Positions 10,822-19,162 of a stretch of 52,105 nucleotides of DNA are shown piece after piece. The position numbers and the translations under genes are program-made. Every line of letters begins with the position of its first letter. Position 1 is the stretch's first letter. The DNA comes from Pseudolactococcus chungangensis CAU 28 = DSM 22330 (lineage in GTDB: Bacteria; Bacillota; Bacilli; Lactobacillales; Streptococcaceae). Location of the stretch: positions 1 to 52,105 of the forward strand of contig NZ_JXJT01000013.1 in assembly GCF_002441885.1 (NCBI RefSeq). The letters are read 5' to 3'. The notes under the pieces are model-generated. The model was given only the letters and a program-made list of their open reading frames with translations, did not search any database and was not told the origin of the DNA.

Positions 10822-13800
10822 CTAAGGTGTCGCAATCACCACCGCATTAGGATGAGGATTGAGACTATTGATCAATGCCTGCGCATCCGCATCTTTGACT
10901 GTCATAGTCAAGCCGAGGTTATTGTTGGTAAACATACTACCATAGACTCCGATAGATTGCGCGAAAGTTGCGTTTCGCATGTCAATGCTTGTGAGCAAGT
11001 TAGACGTGCCGTTGAACAGATAGGTCATATCCGTCACAGCAGCGGTGTCCCAACCACTCAAATCGAGACTAGTCAGCTTGCTGGCATTTCGGAAAGTAGC
11101 GCCCATATTCGTCACGGCTGAGGTGTTCCAGTTGGCAATACCTGCGATGTTTTGCAAGGCAGTTGCGTTGTAGAACATGCTGTTCAGTGATGTGACCTTA
11201 CTAGTGTCCCAGCCTGTCGTATCAAGTCCAGTCAGGCGGTTGGCACCGCTAAACATACCTGCCATGTTCGTGACATTAGACACATTCCAAGCGTTGCCAT
11301 TGGTTGGCAAGTAAAGGAGCGTCCAACCGCCACCAGACCTTTTAATACCTGAGTCCATGAACATTTGAGACATATTGGTGACATTGCTTGTATTCCAATA
11401 GGTGAGGCCCTCAACGTTATCAAGGTTGCTAGTGCCCACAAACATTCGACTCATATTGGTGCCAGTATTTGACACACCGGGTTCAAAGCTAGGATCTGTC
11501 AATAGGTATGTCAATTGATTCGCATAACCAAACATCTCTACCATGTTTGTTACCTTTGACACATCCCATGTACTAATATCCAGTGTCTTAACACCTGAAT
11601 TAATATTAGTGTAATAACCGCCACGTGCGAACATTTCTTGCATACTTGTCACATTAGACACATCCCATGTGCTGATACCGGTGACGGTGTTGAGGGACTG
11701 AGTACCTGCGAACATCTTATAGGTGCTAGTAAGCGCAACTGTGTCCCAGTCTGTCGTGTCAATGTCAACGAGACGCGTTGCGCCATCAAACATGTTGCTC
11801 ATGTTGGTCACTTTTGACACGTCCCAAGAGGTACCGTCTGTGTGCAAGTCGAGAATTGCCAAACCATCAGAGCTTTTAATGCCTGAGAATTGGAACATGT
11901 AGCTCATATTGGTAACCTTGCTGGTGTTCCAATCTGTAATACCATTAATCGTATCAAGGGAACTTGTATAGTGGAACATGTAGCTCAAATTAGCACCACT
12001 AGTAGAGACACCCGGTTCGAAGTCAGCTGTCGTTGTCAAGGTTAACAGTTTGTCCGCATAGGCAAACATACTTGTCATGTTCGTGACTTTAGACACATTC
12101 CATGTGCTAATATCTAGGCTCTTAACACCCGAATTAAGATTACCATATGGACCACCACGTGCGAACATTTCTTGCATACTCGTCACATTAGACACGTCCC
12201 ATGTGTTAATACCAGTGACGGTGTTGAGGGATTGAGTACCTGCAAACATCTTATAGGTGCTAGTAAGCGCAACTGTGTCCCAGTCTGTGGTGTCAATGTC
12301 AACGAGACGTGTTGCGCCGTCAAACATGTTGCTCATGTTGGTGACTTTCGATACGTCCCAAGAGGTGCCGTCTGTGTGCAAGTCGAGAATTGACGAACCA
12401 TCAGAGCTTTTAATGCCTGAGAATTGGAACATGTAGCTCATATTGGTTACCTTGCTGGTGTTCCAATCCGTAATGCCATTAATCGTATCAAGGGAACTTG
12501 TATAGTGGAACATGTAGCTCAAATTAGCACCACCTGTTGAGGCACCCGGTTCGAAGTCAGATGTCGTTGTCAGGGTTAACAGTTTGTCCGCATAGGCAAA
12601 CATACTCGTCATGTTGGTAACTTTCGACACATCCCATGTGCTAATATCTAGGCTCTTAACACCCGAATTAAGATTACCATATGGACCACCACGTGCGAAC
12701 ATTTCTTGCATACTCGTCACATTAGACACGTCCCATGTGTTAATACCAGTGACGGTGTTGAGGGATTGAGTACCTGCAAACATCTTATAGGTGCTAGTAA
12801 GCGCAACTGTGTGCCAGCCTGTCGTATCAATGTCAACGAGACGCGTTGCGCCATCAAACATATAACTCATATTCGTGACTTTGCCTGTATGCCAACCACG
12901 AGCATTGACTGAGCTAATGCCAGAGTATTGGAACATATGATCCATGTTTGCGACATTTGACACGTCCCAGCCACTCACGTCAAGCGGAGCGCTCAAACCA
13001 GGTGTGGTGGTCCCCGCATATTGGAACATATAGCCCATGTTTGTGACCTTACTCGTGTCCCATGTGTTAATATCCTGCAACCCTGCGCTTGTTATCGCAT
13101 CAGCATCGTAGAACATATAGGACATATTACAACCAGCGGTCAAGACTCCTGGCGTCCAGTTGGGCGCATTGAGCGTCGTCAGCTTGTAAGCCTCATAAAA
13201 CATACTTGCCATACTGGCGACATTCGACACGTCCCAGCCACTGGCATTGAGGGTCGGGATGGTAGAATTTCGGAACATTTCGCTCATGGTGGTCGCATTG
13301 CGGGTATGCCAATTTTCCTGTCCTGTCAGACTTGTCAGGGCAGTCGTGCCGAAAAAGTAACGGTAGAGACTTCTTGATTCGCAGACTTCAAACTTGTCAA
13401 CGTCTATCGTTTTAGCGTTTCTGAAATCTGAGAAGTAAGCATTATTGGTGCCACCTGCATTGCCCAGCACGCCATTTTGCCCGCCGACGTAGAGCTTGTA
13501 TCTCGCTCTGCCATCTGTGATAACCTCCGTATCACCCGTTGGATCTCCATTACCATCTACTATCGGTTGGGTCGGTGTGTCTGCTGTGTAGACAAGCCAC
13601 GCTTGCACTGTCTTGTCCTGCGCTGCTGAGACGTCCCAAGCATAGACGACCTGCTCACTATTATAAGTGTCGCCTGTCGCTAGGGGATTGGTTTTAACAT
13701 CTCGGTCGACAAACTGGATGTTTTGGACTTGTTGTTTCGTGACCGACATGGTCGCGGGTTGTCCCCAGAATTTCGCAGTTGCGGCAGTCCCCGAGGTCGC

Positions 13801-14592
13801 CATCATCATAGGCATAGTCTCAGCCGTCATGATAGCTGATGCCTCGTCCCGCAGAATACGATAGCGAGGCGTTTCACCCTCAAAGTAGAGGTCTAGCTTG
13901 AGGTTTTCACCATTAAACTGGAGAAAATCAGCGTGTTCTTGCGTACTGTTGCGTCGTGCATAGACGACCTTAAACTGATAATTTTTGGCGTCCTGTGCTG
14001 TGAGGGTTGACCCAGAAATTGGAAGTTCAAGCCCTGTTCGGGTCGTGTTGTCATTGAGCAACACGGTATCCTCAGACAGGTTTTTCGTCAGGGCGCTGGC
14101 GCCACCTGAGTTGATGTCGCTGCGAATGGTATCGTCAGATGTCGTCGCAGGATAGAGATAGACATAGCCCTTTTCTGGTAATGTATCCTTATCCCAAGCG
14201 AGTTTAATCACACCATCAGAGACAGTCAGCGCTTCATTACCTGTATTGGTAAGGTCAAAGCTCAGCGTGACAATGTCACTCAGCACCATATGATCGAAAG
14301 TGACTAATTCATTTCCCGCATGCATGACATCGCCCGTCGCTGGGTCGGTCACGGTCGGGTCGGTCTTGACACCTGTGTGCGTGTCAAGTTTCAAGTTCTG
14401 AATTTGCATGACCTTGGGAATATTCAGGGTCATGTCCGTCTGACTTCTAGTGATGTCACTCATATAGGACGTGATAGACTGAGGTGCTAATAGCGCACCT
14501 GCTAAGATAATGAGTCCAGCCGTTAAACTGAGTTTGACCTGCGGTCGGCTGATGGTCGTCCATACGCTTTTTAATTTATGTTTGAATTTCAT
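10822..14592 (-). CDS. Large BspA-like (DUF285) leucine-rich-type surface protein
   Basis: A 1256-aa secreted repeat protein. Residues 1-45 form a signal or anchor segment (SLTAGLIILAGALLAPQ) ending in ITSYMSD, which resembles the AYFSD-type site of SipW substrates. Residues about 50-410 are non-repeat beta-rich sequence. From about 420 to the end there are roughly 28 modules of the type W(D/N)(V/T)S(N/K)VTNMxxMF, the DUF285/BspA family known from adhesins of gut and mucosal bacteria. No LPXTG or other known wall anchor is seen at the C-terminus. The start overlaps the end of the signal peptidase gene, with AAAGGAGG before it, so the two are coupled. Three 534-bp units are nearly repeated within it. 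The role is probably adhesion or matrix; the ligand is unknown. Confidence 0.88.
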   Translation of the reverse strand: MKFKHKLKSVWTTISRPQVKLSLTAGLIILAGALLAPQSITSYMSDITRSQTDMTLNIPKVMQIQNLKLDTHTGVKTDPTVTDPATGDVMHAGNELVTFDHMVLSDIVTLSFDLTNTGNEALTVSDGVIKLAWDKDTLPEKGYVYLYPATTSDDTIRSDINSGGASALTKNLSEDTVLLNDNTTRTGLELPISGSTLTAQDAKNYQFKVVYARRNSTQEHADFLQFNGENLKLDLYFEGETPRYRILRDEASAIMTAETMPMMMATSGTAATAKFWGQPATMSVTKQQVQNIQFVDRDVKTNPLATGDTYNSEQVVYAWDVSAAQDKTVQAWLVYTADTPTQPIVDGNGDPTGDTEVITDGRARYKLYVGGQNGVLGNAGGTNNAYFSDFRNAKTIDVDKFEVCESRSLYRYFFGTTALTSLTGQENWHTRNATTMSEMFRNSTIPTLNASGWDVSNVASMASMFYEAYKLTTLNAPNWTPGVLTAGCNMSYMFYDADAITSAGLQDINTWDTSKVTNMGYMFQYAGTTTPGLSAPLDVSGWDVSNVANMDHMFQYSGISSVNARGWHTGKVTNMSYMFDGATRLVDIDTTGWHTVALTSTYKMFAGTQSLNTVTGINTWDVSNVTSMQEMFARGGPYGNLNSGVKSLDISTWDVSKVTNMTSMFAYADKLLTLTTTSDFEPGASTGGANLSYMFHYTSSLDTINGITDWNTSKVTNMSYMFQFSGIKSSDGSSILDLHTDGTSWDVSKVTNMSNMFDGATRLVDIDTTDWDTVALTSTYKMFAGTQSLNTVTGINTWDVSNVTSMQEMFARGGPYGNLNSGVKSLDISTWNVSKVTNMTSMFAYADKLLTLTTTADFEPGVSTSGANLSYMFHYTSSLDTINGITDWNTSKVTNMSYMFQFSGIKSSDGLAILDLHTDGTSWDVSKVTNMSNMFDGATRLVDIDTTDWDTVALTSTYKMFAGTQSLNTVTGISTWDVSNVTSMQEMFARGGYYTNINSGVKTLDISTWDVSKVTNMVEMFGYANQLTYLLTDPSFEPGVSNTGTNMSRMFVGTSNLDNVEGLTYWNTSNVTNMSQMFMDSGIKRSGGGWTLLYLPTNGNAWNVSNVTNMAGMFSGANRLTGLDTTGWDTSKVTSLNSMFYNATALQNIAGIANWNTSAVTNMGATFRNASKLTSLDLSGWDTAAVTDMTYLFNGTSNLLTSIDMRNATFAQSIGVYGSMFTNNNLGLTMTVKDADAQALINSLNPHPNAVVIATP
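11266..12867 (-). repeat. Three 534-bp tandem repeats inside the BspA-like gene
   Basis: Landmark sequences recur at exact 534-bp spacing (12855, 12321 and 11787 for the DGATRLVDIDTT coding site). Each unit encodes 178 residues and about six DUF285 modules. The first two units in gene order are nearly identical in DNA; the third is alike for its first third, then diverges. This fits recent unequal crossing-over and implies variable protein length. Confidence 0.85.
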
Positions 14593-15184
14593 AACTACCT
14601 CCTTTCTGCGATTTTACTGTGTCTTTCTTTCTGACATTAGCTTCCAAAATCTTAATTGCCATGATGAGCAATATTACCAAGACCAGCGGTGAGACTACGA
14701 GAAAGAAAATACCTTTTGGCGTTTTCAAAACTGGCACGAGGTAAGCCGTCAGATTGGTATGCCAGACTTCGCTACCTAAGTAGCTATCCGCGTTAATCAA
14801 CTGTGTATCCGCCTGTTTATTGGCATCGCCCTTGGTCAAGATACCCGCGTCCGTGATTTGACGCACTCGGTGAAAGGCGGGTTGCCCGCCCAAGGCTTGT
14901 GCCTTAAAGGCAATCAATTCGCCCACCTTGACCGTTTTGAAAGCGTCTTTCTTCACCAAAACCAGACTGTACTTGCGGTACTTGGGCGCCATACTATCGG
15001 ATGCGACCACGAATGGCTTGTAGCCAAAGACGAAAGTGTCCGCCTGCTTGAAAGATTTGGCATAGACCGCGGCGAGTATCGCAAGCCCTAGCGCTAAGAC
15101 CAACAAGACATTGAGAACAATGCGGGTGGCTTTTTGCCAAGGATTTTCTGATTTTGGGGTGGTTTGTTTTTTAAAAAATCTCAT
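14576..15184 (-). CDS. sipW: SipW-type (ER-like) signal peptidase I
   Basis: Membrane signal peptidase of 202 aa. TM1 spans about 21-42. The catalytic Ser lies in ASDSMAPKYRKYSLVLV (S64). The second catalytic position is His (FHRV, H105) with Asp in TKGDAN (D120), the Ser-His-Asp pattern of SipW and archaeal/ER enzymes rather than the Ser-Lys dyad of ordinary bacterial SPases. A second TM lies at about 158-178. In Bacillus, SipW matures TasA and related fibre proteins. Here it lies between the LPXTG gene (4-nt overlap) and the BspA-like gene (17-nt overlap), downstream of a TasA-like gene, which names its likely substrates. Confidence 0.9.
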   Translation of the reverse strand: MRFFKKQTTPKSENPWQKATRIVLNVLLVLALGLAILAAVYAKSFKQADTFVFGYKPFVVASDSMAPKYRKYSLVLVKKDAFKTVKVGELIAFKAQALGGQPAFHRVRQITDAGILTKGDANKQADTQLINADSYLGSEVWHTNLTAYLVPVLKTPKGIFFLVVSPLVLVILLIMAIKILEANVRKKDTVKSQKGGSYEIQT

Positions 15185-15861
15185 GATTGACGACCCTCCT
15201 CAGATTTGTCTTTTTGACGTTTACCTAGTAATAGGAAGAAACCTAGGAGAACAAGCACGCCGGCACTAGTAAACATGATTACTTCGCCTGTGTTTGGTAA
15301 CCGCCCAGTGGTTTGACCTGCTGTATTGGTCGTTGGCAGATTGCCACCGGTTTGGGGTGTGCTGGCTGACGGCGCAGGGTCTTTGTGATTCAGATTGATA
15401 ATGTCAAAGTTGAACCCTAGCGTACAAGACTTGCCCTGATAGGCATTTGTCAAGTTATCATCGACAGTCATCGTCAGCTCAAATGAACCGCTCTTGTTTG
15501 GCGCAATCTGATAGAGTTCCTTGTTTAAAATCGCTGTCATATCTGCTTTTCGAAAGAGGAGGTTGTCCTCACTTTGATTAAAAGCAAAGGCGAGCTTGTC
15601 TAGTAGGATACTGTCCTCAAGGATGTCGATATTTTTCAGACGGATGGCGTGTGTGCTTGAGGTCTGATTGTCAACGTGGATGGTGTAGGTTTCGCTATCT
15701 CCCGAGCCAACACCATGTTCCTCAAAAATCAGCTCCTGCGTGCGCGTCGCCGCATCGTCCTTGATGTTAATCTGGTAATCTTCCGCCAGTGCCGGTTTCG
15801 CAGAAAATAAAATGAGTGCTGCGGCAAGTGCGGTTAAAATACGTCTATGTTTATAAGCCAT
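15181..15861 (-). CDS. LPXTG-anchored surface protein of the TasA/SipW operon
   Basis: A 226-aa wall-anchored protein. It has a conventional signal peptide (ILTALAAALILFSAKPALA, cleavage before EDYQ) and a beta-rich ectodomain of about 130 residues. A Thr/Pro/Gly linker (155-185) leads to the sorting signal LPNTGE with a hydrophobic segment and basic tail. Because its signal is ordinary, it may be exported independently of SipW and act as the wall anchor or nucleator for fibres of the TasA-like protein, as anchor subunits do in other fibre systems; that role is inference. It has a strong Shine-Dalgarno (GAGGAGGG) and overlaps sipW by 4 nt. Confidence 0.85.
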   Translation of the reverse strand: MAYKHRRILTALAAALILFSAKPALAEDYQINIKDDAATRTQELIFEEHGVGSGDSETYTIHVDNQTSSTHAIRLKNIDILEDSILLDKLAFAFNQSEDNLLFRKADMTAILNKELYQIAPNKSGSFELTMTVDDNLTNAYQGKSCTLGFNFDIINLNHKDPAPSASTPQTGGNLPTTNTAGQTTGRLPNTGEVIMFTSAGVLVLLGFFLLLGKRQKDKSEEGRQS

Positions 15862-15893
15862 AAGTTTCCCTCCTCTATATCATGTCAGTCATA

Positions 15894-15939
15894 TGGAAAT
15901 TGCAGGGCTTGAACCTGCTTGATGTCCACACAAATTTCC
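15894..15939 (-). other. tRNA-like acceptor/T-arm minihelix in the tasA-LPXTG spacer
   Basis: Reading the minus strand, a 7-bp perfect stem GGAAATT/AATTTCC stacks without gap on a 5-bp perfect stem GCAGG/CCTGC that closes a 7-nt loop TTCAAGC, then an A follows. This has the exact geometry of a tRNA acceptor stem plus T-arm; the loop fits the T-loop consensus TTCRANY and the A sits at the discriminator position. Only 14 nt lie where D-arm and anticodon arm would be, so it is not a functional tRNA. It may be a tRNA relic or an RNA-processing signal. Confidence 0.45.
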
Positions 15940-15944
15940 AGAAC

Positions 15945-15963
15945 AAAGGGCGACTTGCCCTTT
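15945..15963 (-). promoter_or_regulatory. Hairpin just after the TasA-like gene
   Basis: AAAGGGC/GCCCTTT, a 7-bp perfect stem with a 5-nt loop, 9 bp past the stop codon. No T-run follows, so it is more likely an RNA-stabilising or partial-termination structure than a strong terminator. Confidence 0.5.
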
Positions 15964-15971
15964 ATAAAAGT

Positions 15972-16703
15972 TTAAGGATTGGTTACCTCAGTTGTTGTCA
16001 AGTCTGTCCAGTCCGCAGTCGTGTTGTTGCGATATTGGATTGCTTGCGCTGCGTAGCTAAGGGCAACGGTCTTGTCTTGCCACTCATTTTTTCCGCTCTT
16101 TTTGAAGTAAATGGTGTAAGTCAAGGTGCGCTTGTCTGCCCCACCCGTTTCTGTTTCAAAATCAGCCTTGGCGCTGTTACCATTGATAATCTCTGACGTT
16201 GGATCAACCCATGTCAGGCTTTTAGCCGTGCCATCCCAAGTCACATTTGTGGCATCCTGTGCTAGGTCAGTCGTTGTGCCATTTTGTGTTTCTGCTTCTG
16301 CTTGCGTTAAAGTACCTTTAAAAACGCTGAAATCTTTAGTAAAATCTGCGGCTGCGCTAGCATTGGTAAAGGCTGTCCCTGTCAGCTCAAATTTGCCACG
16401 AAGATAGGCAGATTTACTCCCGCTATTGGTAACAGGAACGCTAACCGTTACGACATCGCCAGGGTTGAAGTTCTCAACGATTTTATTGTTATTACCGATG
16501 TTTGTGATGTCAGTCCCGTTTTGCGTGATAGTGTCAGTTCCCTGAACCAAGTCAAGTGTCCCAGCTGTAATCGTGCTGTTCCCTGTCACGAAATCACTGA
16601 AGAATGCCGAGATACCGCCTGTGATGATACCTATCGCGACCAAAATCGTAGCGATAATCAAGACGACTTTACGTTTGTTGTGTTTTTCTTGTGCGTGTGT
16701 CAT
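15972..16703 (-). CDS. TasA/CalY-like fibre or camelysin-family secreted protein
   Basis: A 243-aa secreted protein. The basic N-terminus (KHNKRK) and hydrophobic segment 13-33 end in GGISAFFSD, the SipW-type cleavage context. It is followed at once by NSTITAGTLDLVQG, a hallmark of TasA/CalY proteins. The remainder (residues 50-243) is beta-rich with PGDVVTVSVPVTNSGSKSAYLRGKFEL, as expected of the TasA fold. In Bacillus these proteins polymerise into biofilm-matrix fibres; CalY was first described as a protease, which is disputed. It is the first full-size gene of the operon, with a strong Shine-Dalgarno (AAAGGAGG) and a long structured leader. Fibre function here is inference from family and from the SipW neighbour. 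Confidence 0.85.
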   Translation of the reverse strand: MTHAQEKHNKRKVVLIIATILVAIGIITGGISAFFSDFVTGNSTITAGTLDLVQGTDTITQNGTDITNIGNNNKIVENFNPGDVVTVSVPVTNSGSKSAYLRGKFELTGTAFTNASAAADFTKDFSVFKGTLTQAEAETQNGTTTDLAQDATNVTWDGTAKSLTWVDPTSEIINGNSAKADFETETGGADKRTLTYTIYFKKSGKNEWQDKTVALSYAAQAIQYRNNTTADWTDLTTTEVTNP

Positions 16704-16736
16704 AATTGTTTCCTCCTTTAAGATGTTGAGGCGACT

Positions 16737-16822
16737 GCTTTGGGGTGTAGAAAATTAGGGATTTGCCGTAAGCGACTGAAAGTCGTGCGGACAAATCATC
16801 TATTTTCCTAACCCCAAGGAGC
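16737..16822 (-). promoter_or_regulatory. Long imperfect stem-loop in the TasA leader
   Basis: Nearly the whole 85-nt stretch folds on itself. An outer arm GGGGTTAGGAAAAT pairs with ATTTTCTACACCCC, a middle arm ATTTGTCCG with CGGCAAAT, and the perfect inner hairpin CGACT TTC AGTCG closes it. It ends about 33 nt before the TasA start codon and shows no terminator T-run. It could stabilise the mRNA or act as a riboregulator. Confidence 0.55.
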
Positions 16823-16856
16823 CGAAACTCAGTTAGTTAATATGTAATATCATTAT

Positions 16857-16863
16857 GGGGGGG
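16857..16863. repeat. Seven-base G:C homopolymer in the TasA leader
   Basis: Run of seven G on the plus strand (C on the transcript) between the short leader ORF and the long stem-loop; a possible second slip site, not within a known reading frame. Confidence 0.5.
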
Positions 16864-16880
16864 TGATAAGAGCGGTAAGT

Positions 16881-16919
16881 CTACGGCGGGCGTAGACTGT
16901 TATAGGCGTTAAGTCTCAT
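16881..16919 (-). CDS. Candidate 12-codon leader ORF ending Arg-Pro-Pro-stop
   Basis: MRLNAYNSLRPP preceded by GAGGAG at 6-nt spacing, a good ribosome-binding site for so short an ORF. The last codons overlap a perfect 8-bp hairpin, AGTCTACG/CGTAGACT (16878-16898). Pro-Pro at a stop codon is a known context for slow termination, so stalling here could change folding of the downstream leader. It lies between the cre-like site and the TasA gene. Confidence 0.4.
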   Translation of the reverse strand: MRLNAYNSLRPP

Positions 16920-16955
16920 AAGATACTCCTCATATTCTAATGGATAGACGCTTTT

Positions 16956-16969
16956 TGAAAACGTTCGCA
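16956..16969. promoter_or_regulatory. cre-like CcpA site in the TasA leader
   Basis: TGAAAACGTTCGCA on the plus strand matches the cre consensus TGWAANCGNTNWCA at 13 of 14 positions. It lies downstream of the operon promoter, where CcpA would act as a roadblock. Confidence 0.5.
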
Positions 16970-16978
16970 AAACACAAA

Positions 16979-17508
<530 letters not shown>

Positions 17509-17515
17509 TAAGTTT

Positions 17516-17543
17516 ATTATACACTATTTTCGGTAATATACAA
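17516..17543 (-). promoter_or_regulatory. Promoter of the repeat-ORF/TasA/SipW operon
   Basis: TTGTAT (17538-17543) and TATAAT (17516-17521) with a 16-bp spacer, about 100 bp upstream of the repeat ORF. No other clear promoter is seen between here and the TasA gene. The surrounding 17432-17660 is very AT-rich and holds no gene. Confidence 0.65.
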
Positions 17544-17673
17544 AACAATTCGTTAAATTAAATTTTTATGTCACATTTACATGTTATTATCTTATATTTA
17601 TAGTATAACCTCTTTTCCAAGAACGACAAAATGATATGCTAAACTGTCCTGCTAAATTGGTATAATTTTCAAC

Positions 17674-17706
17674 AAAAAAAGCCTGACCCATTTTAATAGG
17701 TCAGAC
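17674..17706 (-). terminator. Terminator after the DEAD-box helicase gene
   Basis: GTCTGACC and GGGTCAGGC pair on the minus strand and are followed by seven T. Confidence 0.9.
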
Positions 17707-17721
17707 ATCTTTAGTCCTTGC

Positions 17722-19062
17722 TTAAAAAGATTGACGTTTAGATTTCCGTTCCGCGCGACCTTGCGCACGACCCTCAATCCGTTTCTTAGCTTTCTTCTGC
17801 TTGTCAATTTCCCAGCCGATTTTTTTCTTGTAGGCTGGCTTGATGTGTTTCTTTTTCTTCTTGACAAGCCCGATCATGGTAATATCTAGCGCTTCTTTCG
17901 TTTTCTCACGTTTTTCACGACGATCACGGTCATAAGACTCCACGATTTCACCATTTTTGATCACTTTTGGTGTGAATTTGATACCTGTTTTTTCAAGCTC
18001 ATGAATCGCAGCATCATCAGACGGTTGGTAAAGCGTAATCGCTGTCCCAGTCATCCCATTTCTGCCAGTCCGCCCCACACGATGGACGAAAAATTCCAAA
18101 TCACGCGGAATGCCATCATTGATAATATGACTGACACCCTCAATATCAATCCCACGCGCCGCCAAATCTGTCGCCACCACGTATTGGTAGTCCAGATTTT
18201 GCACAGCTTTCATGATTCGCTTCCGCTCACGCGGTGGCACGCCGCCATGAATCTTCGCAACTTTAAAGCCATTATTAGCTAAAAAGCTATGAATTTCATC
18301 GGCTCTATCCTTGGTATTGGCAAAAATCATCGCCAAATATGGATTAAGCGTTTGTAATACTTCAAGAATCGCGCTATTATTACCACGTCCCTTGGTCGAA
18401 ATCAACCAGTTGTCAATCGTATCGCTAATGACCGTTTTAGTTGCGATTTTTTCCATAACAGGATTGTTGAGATATTTCTTGAGGAAAGGTTGGAGCTTTT
18501 GCGGAATGGTTGCTGAGAACACCAGCATCTGCACCTTTTTGTCAAAAGTACCTGCGATTTGGTCCACTTCGTTTAAAAATCCCATGTCCAAAGTCATGTC
18601 TGCTTCATCAATAACGAAAATGTTCGCCGTATAAGTTTTCAAGGCTTGCGCATTAATCAAGTCTAAAATACGACCTGGCGTCCCAATGACGATATGAGGC
18701 TGGTTGCCAGATAATTTTTCAATCTGACGTTTTTTATCTGTGCCACCCACAAAGTTTGAGATACGGATGTTTTCATCAAACTTTGTAAAGGCTTGTGCCG
18801 CATTGTAAATCTGCGTTGCAAGCTCACGTGAGGGGGCTGTAATCACTGCTTGTACACCGTTAATCGTTGTATCTAATTTTTGGAAAATCGGCAGTAAAAA
18901 GGTATGTGTTTTACCAGAACCTGTTTTAGATTCACCAACAATATCACGCCCGTCAAGGGCAATCGGAATCAGCTTTTCTTGGACGGGTGTCGCCGTTTTA
19001 AAGTGAATGCTTTCTAAAGTGTCGTTAATAAATGGTTTAAAATTAAAATCTGTGAATTGCAT
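17722..19062 (-). CDS. DEAD-box ATP-dependent RNA helicase (CshB-like)
   Basis: RNA helicase of 446 aa for ribosome assembly or cold-shock RNA remodelling. Both RecA domains are complete: Q-motif PVQEKLIPIA, motif I ESKTGSGKT, motif II DEAD (VIDEADMTLDMGF), motif III SAT, and the C-terminal VATDLAARGIDIEGV and HRVGRTGRNG motifs. The C-terminus from about 375 is Lys/Arg-rich, a likely RNA-binding tail. It is transcribed on its own: a TATAAT box (19095-19100) lies between the nifJ terminator and the start codon. The CshB name rests on length and tail type only. Confidence 0.9.
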   Translation of the reverse strand: MQFTDFNFKPFINDTLESIHFKTATPVQEKLIPIALDGRDIVGESKTGSGKTHTFLLPIFQKLDTTINGVQAVITAPSRELATQIYNAAQAFTKFDENIRISNFVGGTDKKRQIEKLSGNQPHIVIGTPGRILDLINAQALKTYTANIFVIDEADMTLDMGFLNEVDQIAGTFDKKVQMLVFSATIPQKLQPFLKKYLNNPVMEKIATKTVISDTIDNWLISTKGRGNNSAILEVLQTLNPYLAMIFANTKDRADEIHSFLANNGFKVAKIHGGVPPRERKRIMKAVQNLDYQYVVATDLAARGIDIEGVSHIINDGIPRDLEFFVHRVGRTGRNGMTGTAITLYQPSDDAAIHELEKTGIKFTPKVIKNGEIVESYDRDRREKREKTKEALDITMIGLVKKKKKHIKPAYKKKIGWEIDKQKKAKKRIEGRAQGRAERKSKRQSF

Positions 19063-19104
19063 ATTTTTCTCGTTTTTCTAGTAGTCGTTCTTCTATTATA
19101 CCAT

Positions 19105-19131
19105 AAAAAAATCGCCAATTTAGGCGATTTT
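19105..19131 (-). terminator. Terminator after nifJ
   Basis: AAATCGCC/GGCGATTT hairpin followed by T7 on the minus strand, 30 bp past the nifJ stop. The helicase promoter starts directly behind it. Confidence 0.9.
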
Positions 19132-19162
19132 CGATTATCAATAACCAGATAGTTAACCAACA

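Noticed and set aside
12172-12912. Two near-identical plus-strand ORFs opposite the BspA-like gene
   Set aside because: They are mirror readings of the duplicated 534-bp units and have no ribosome sites or known domains.
11266-13020. CRISPR-like regular repeats
   Set aside because: The repeats are coding, in frame, 534 bp and about 84 bp long, with DUF285 protein motifs; no spacers and no cas genes.
15894-15939. Functional tRNA gene
   Set aside because: Only the acceptor and T-arm geometry is present; there is no room for D-arm and anticodon arm.
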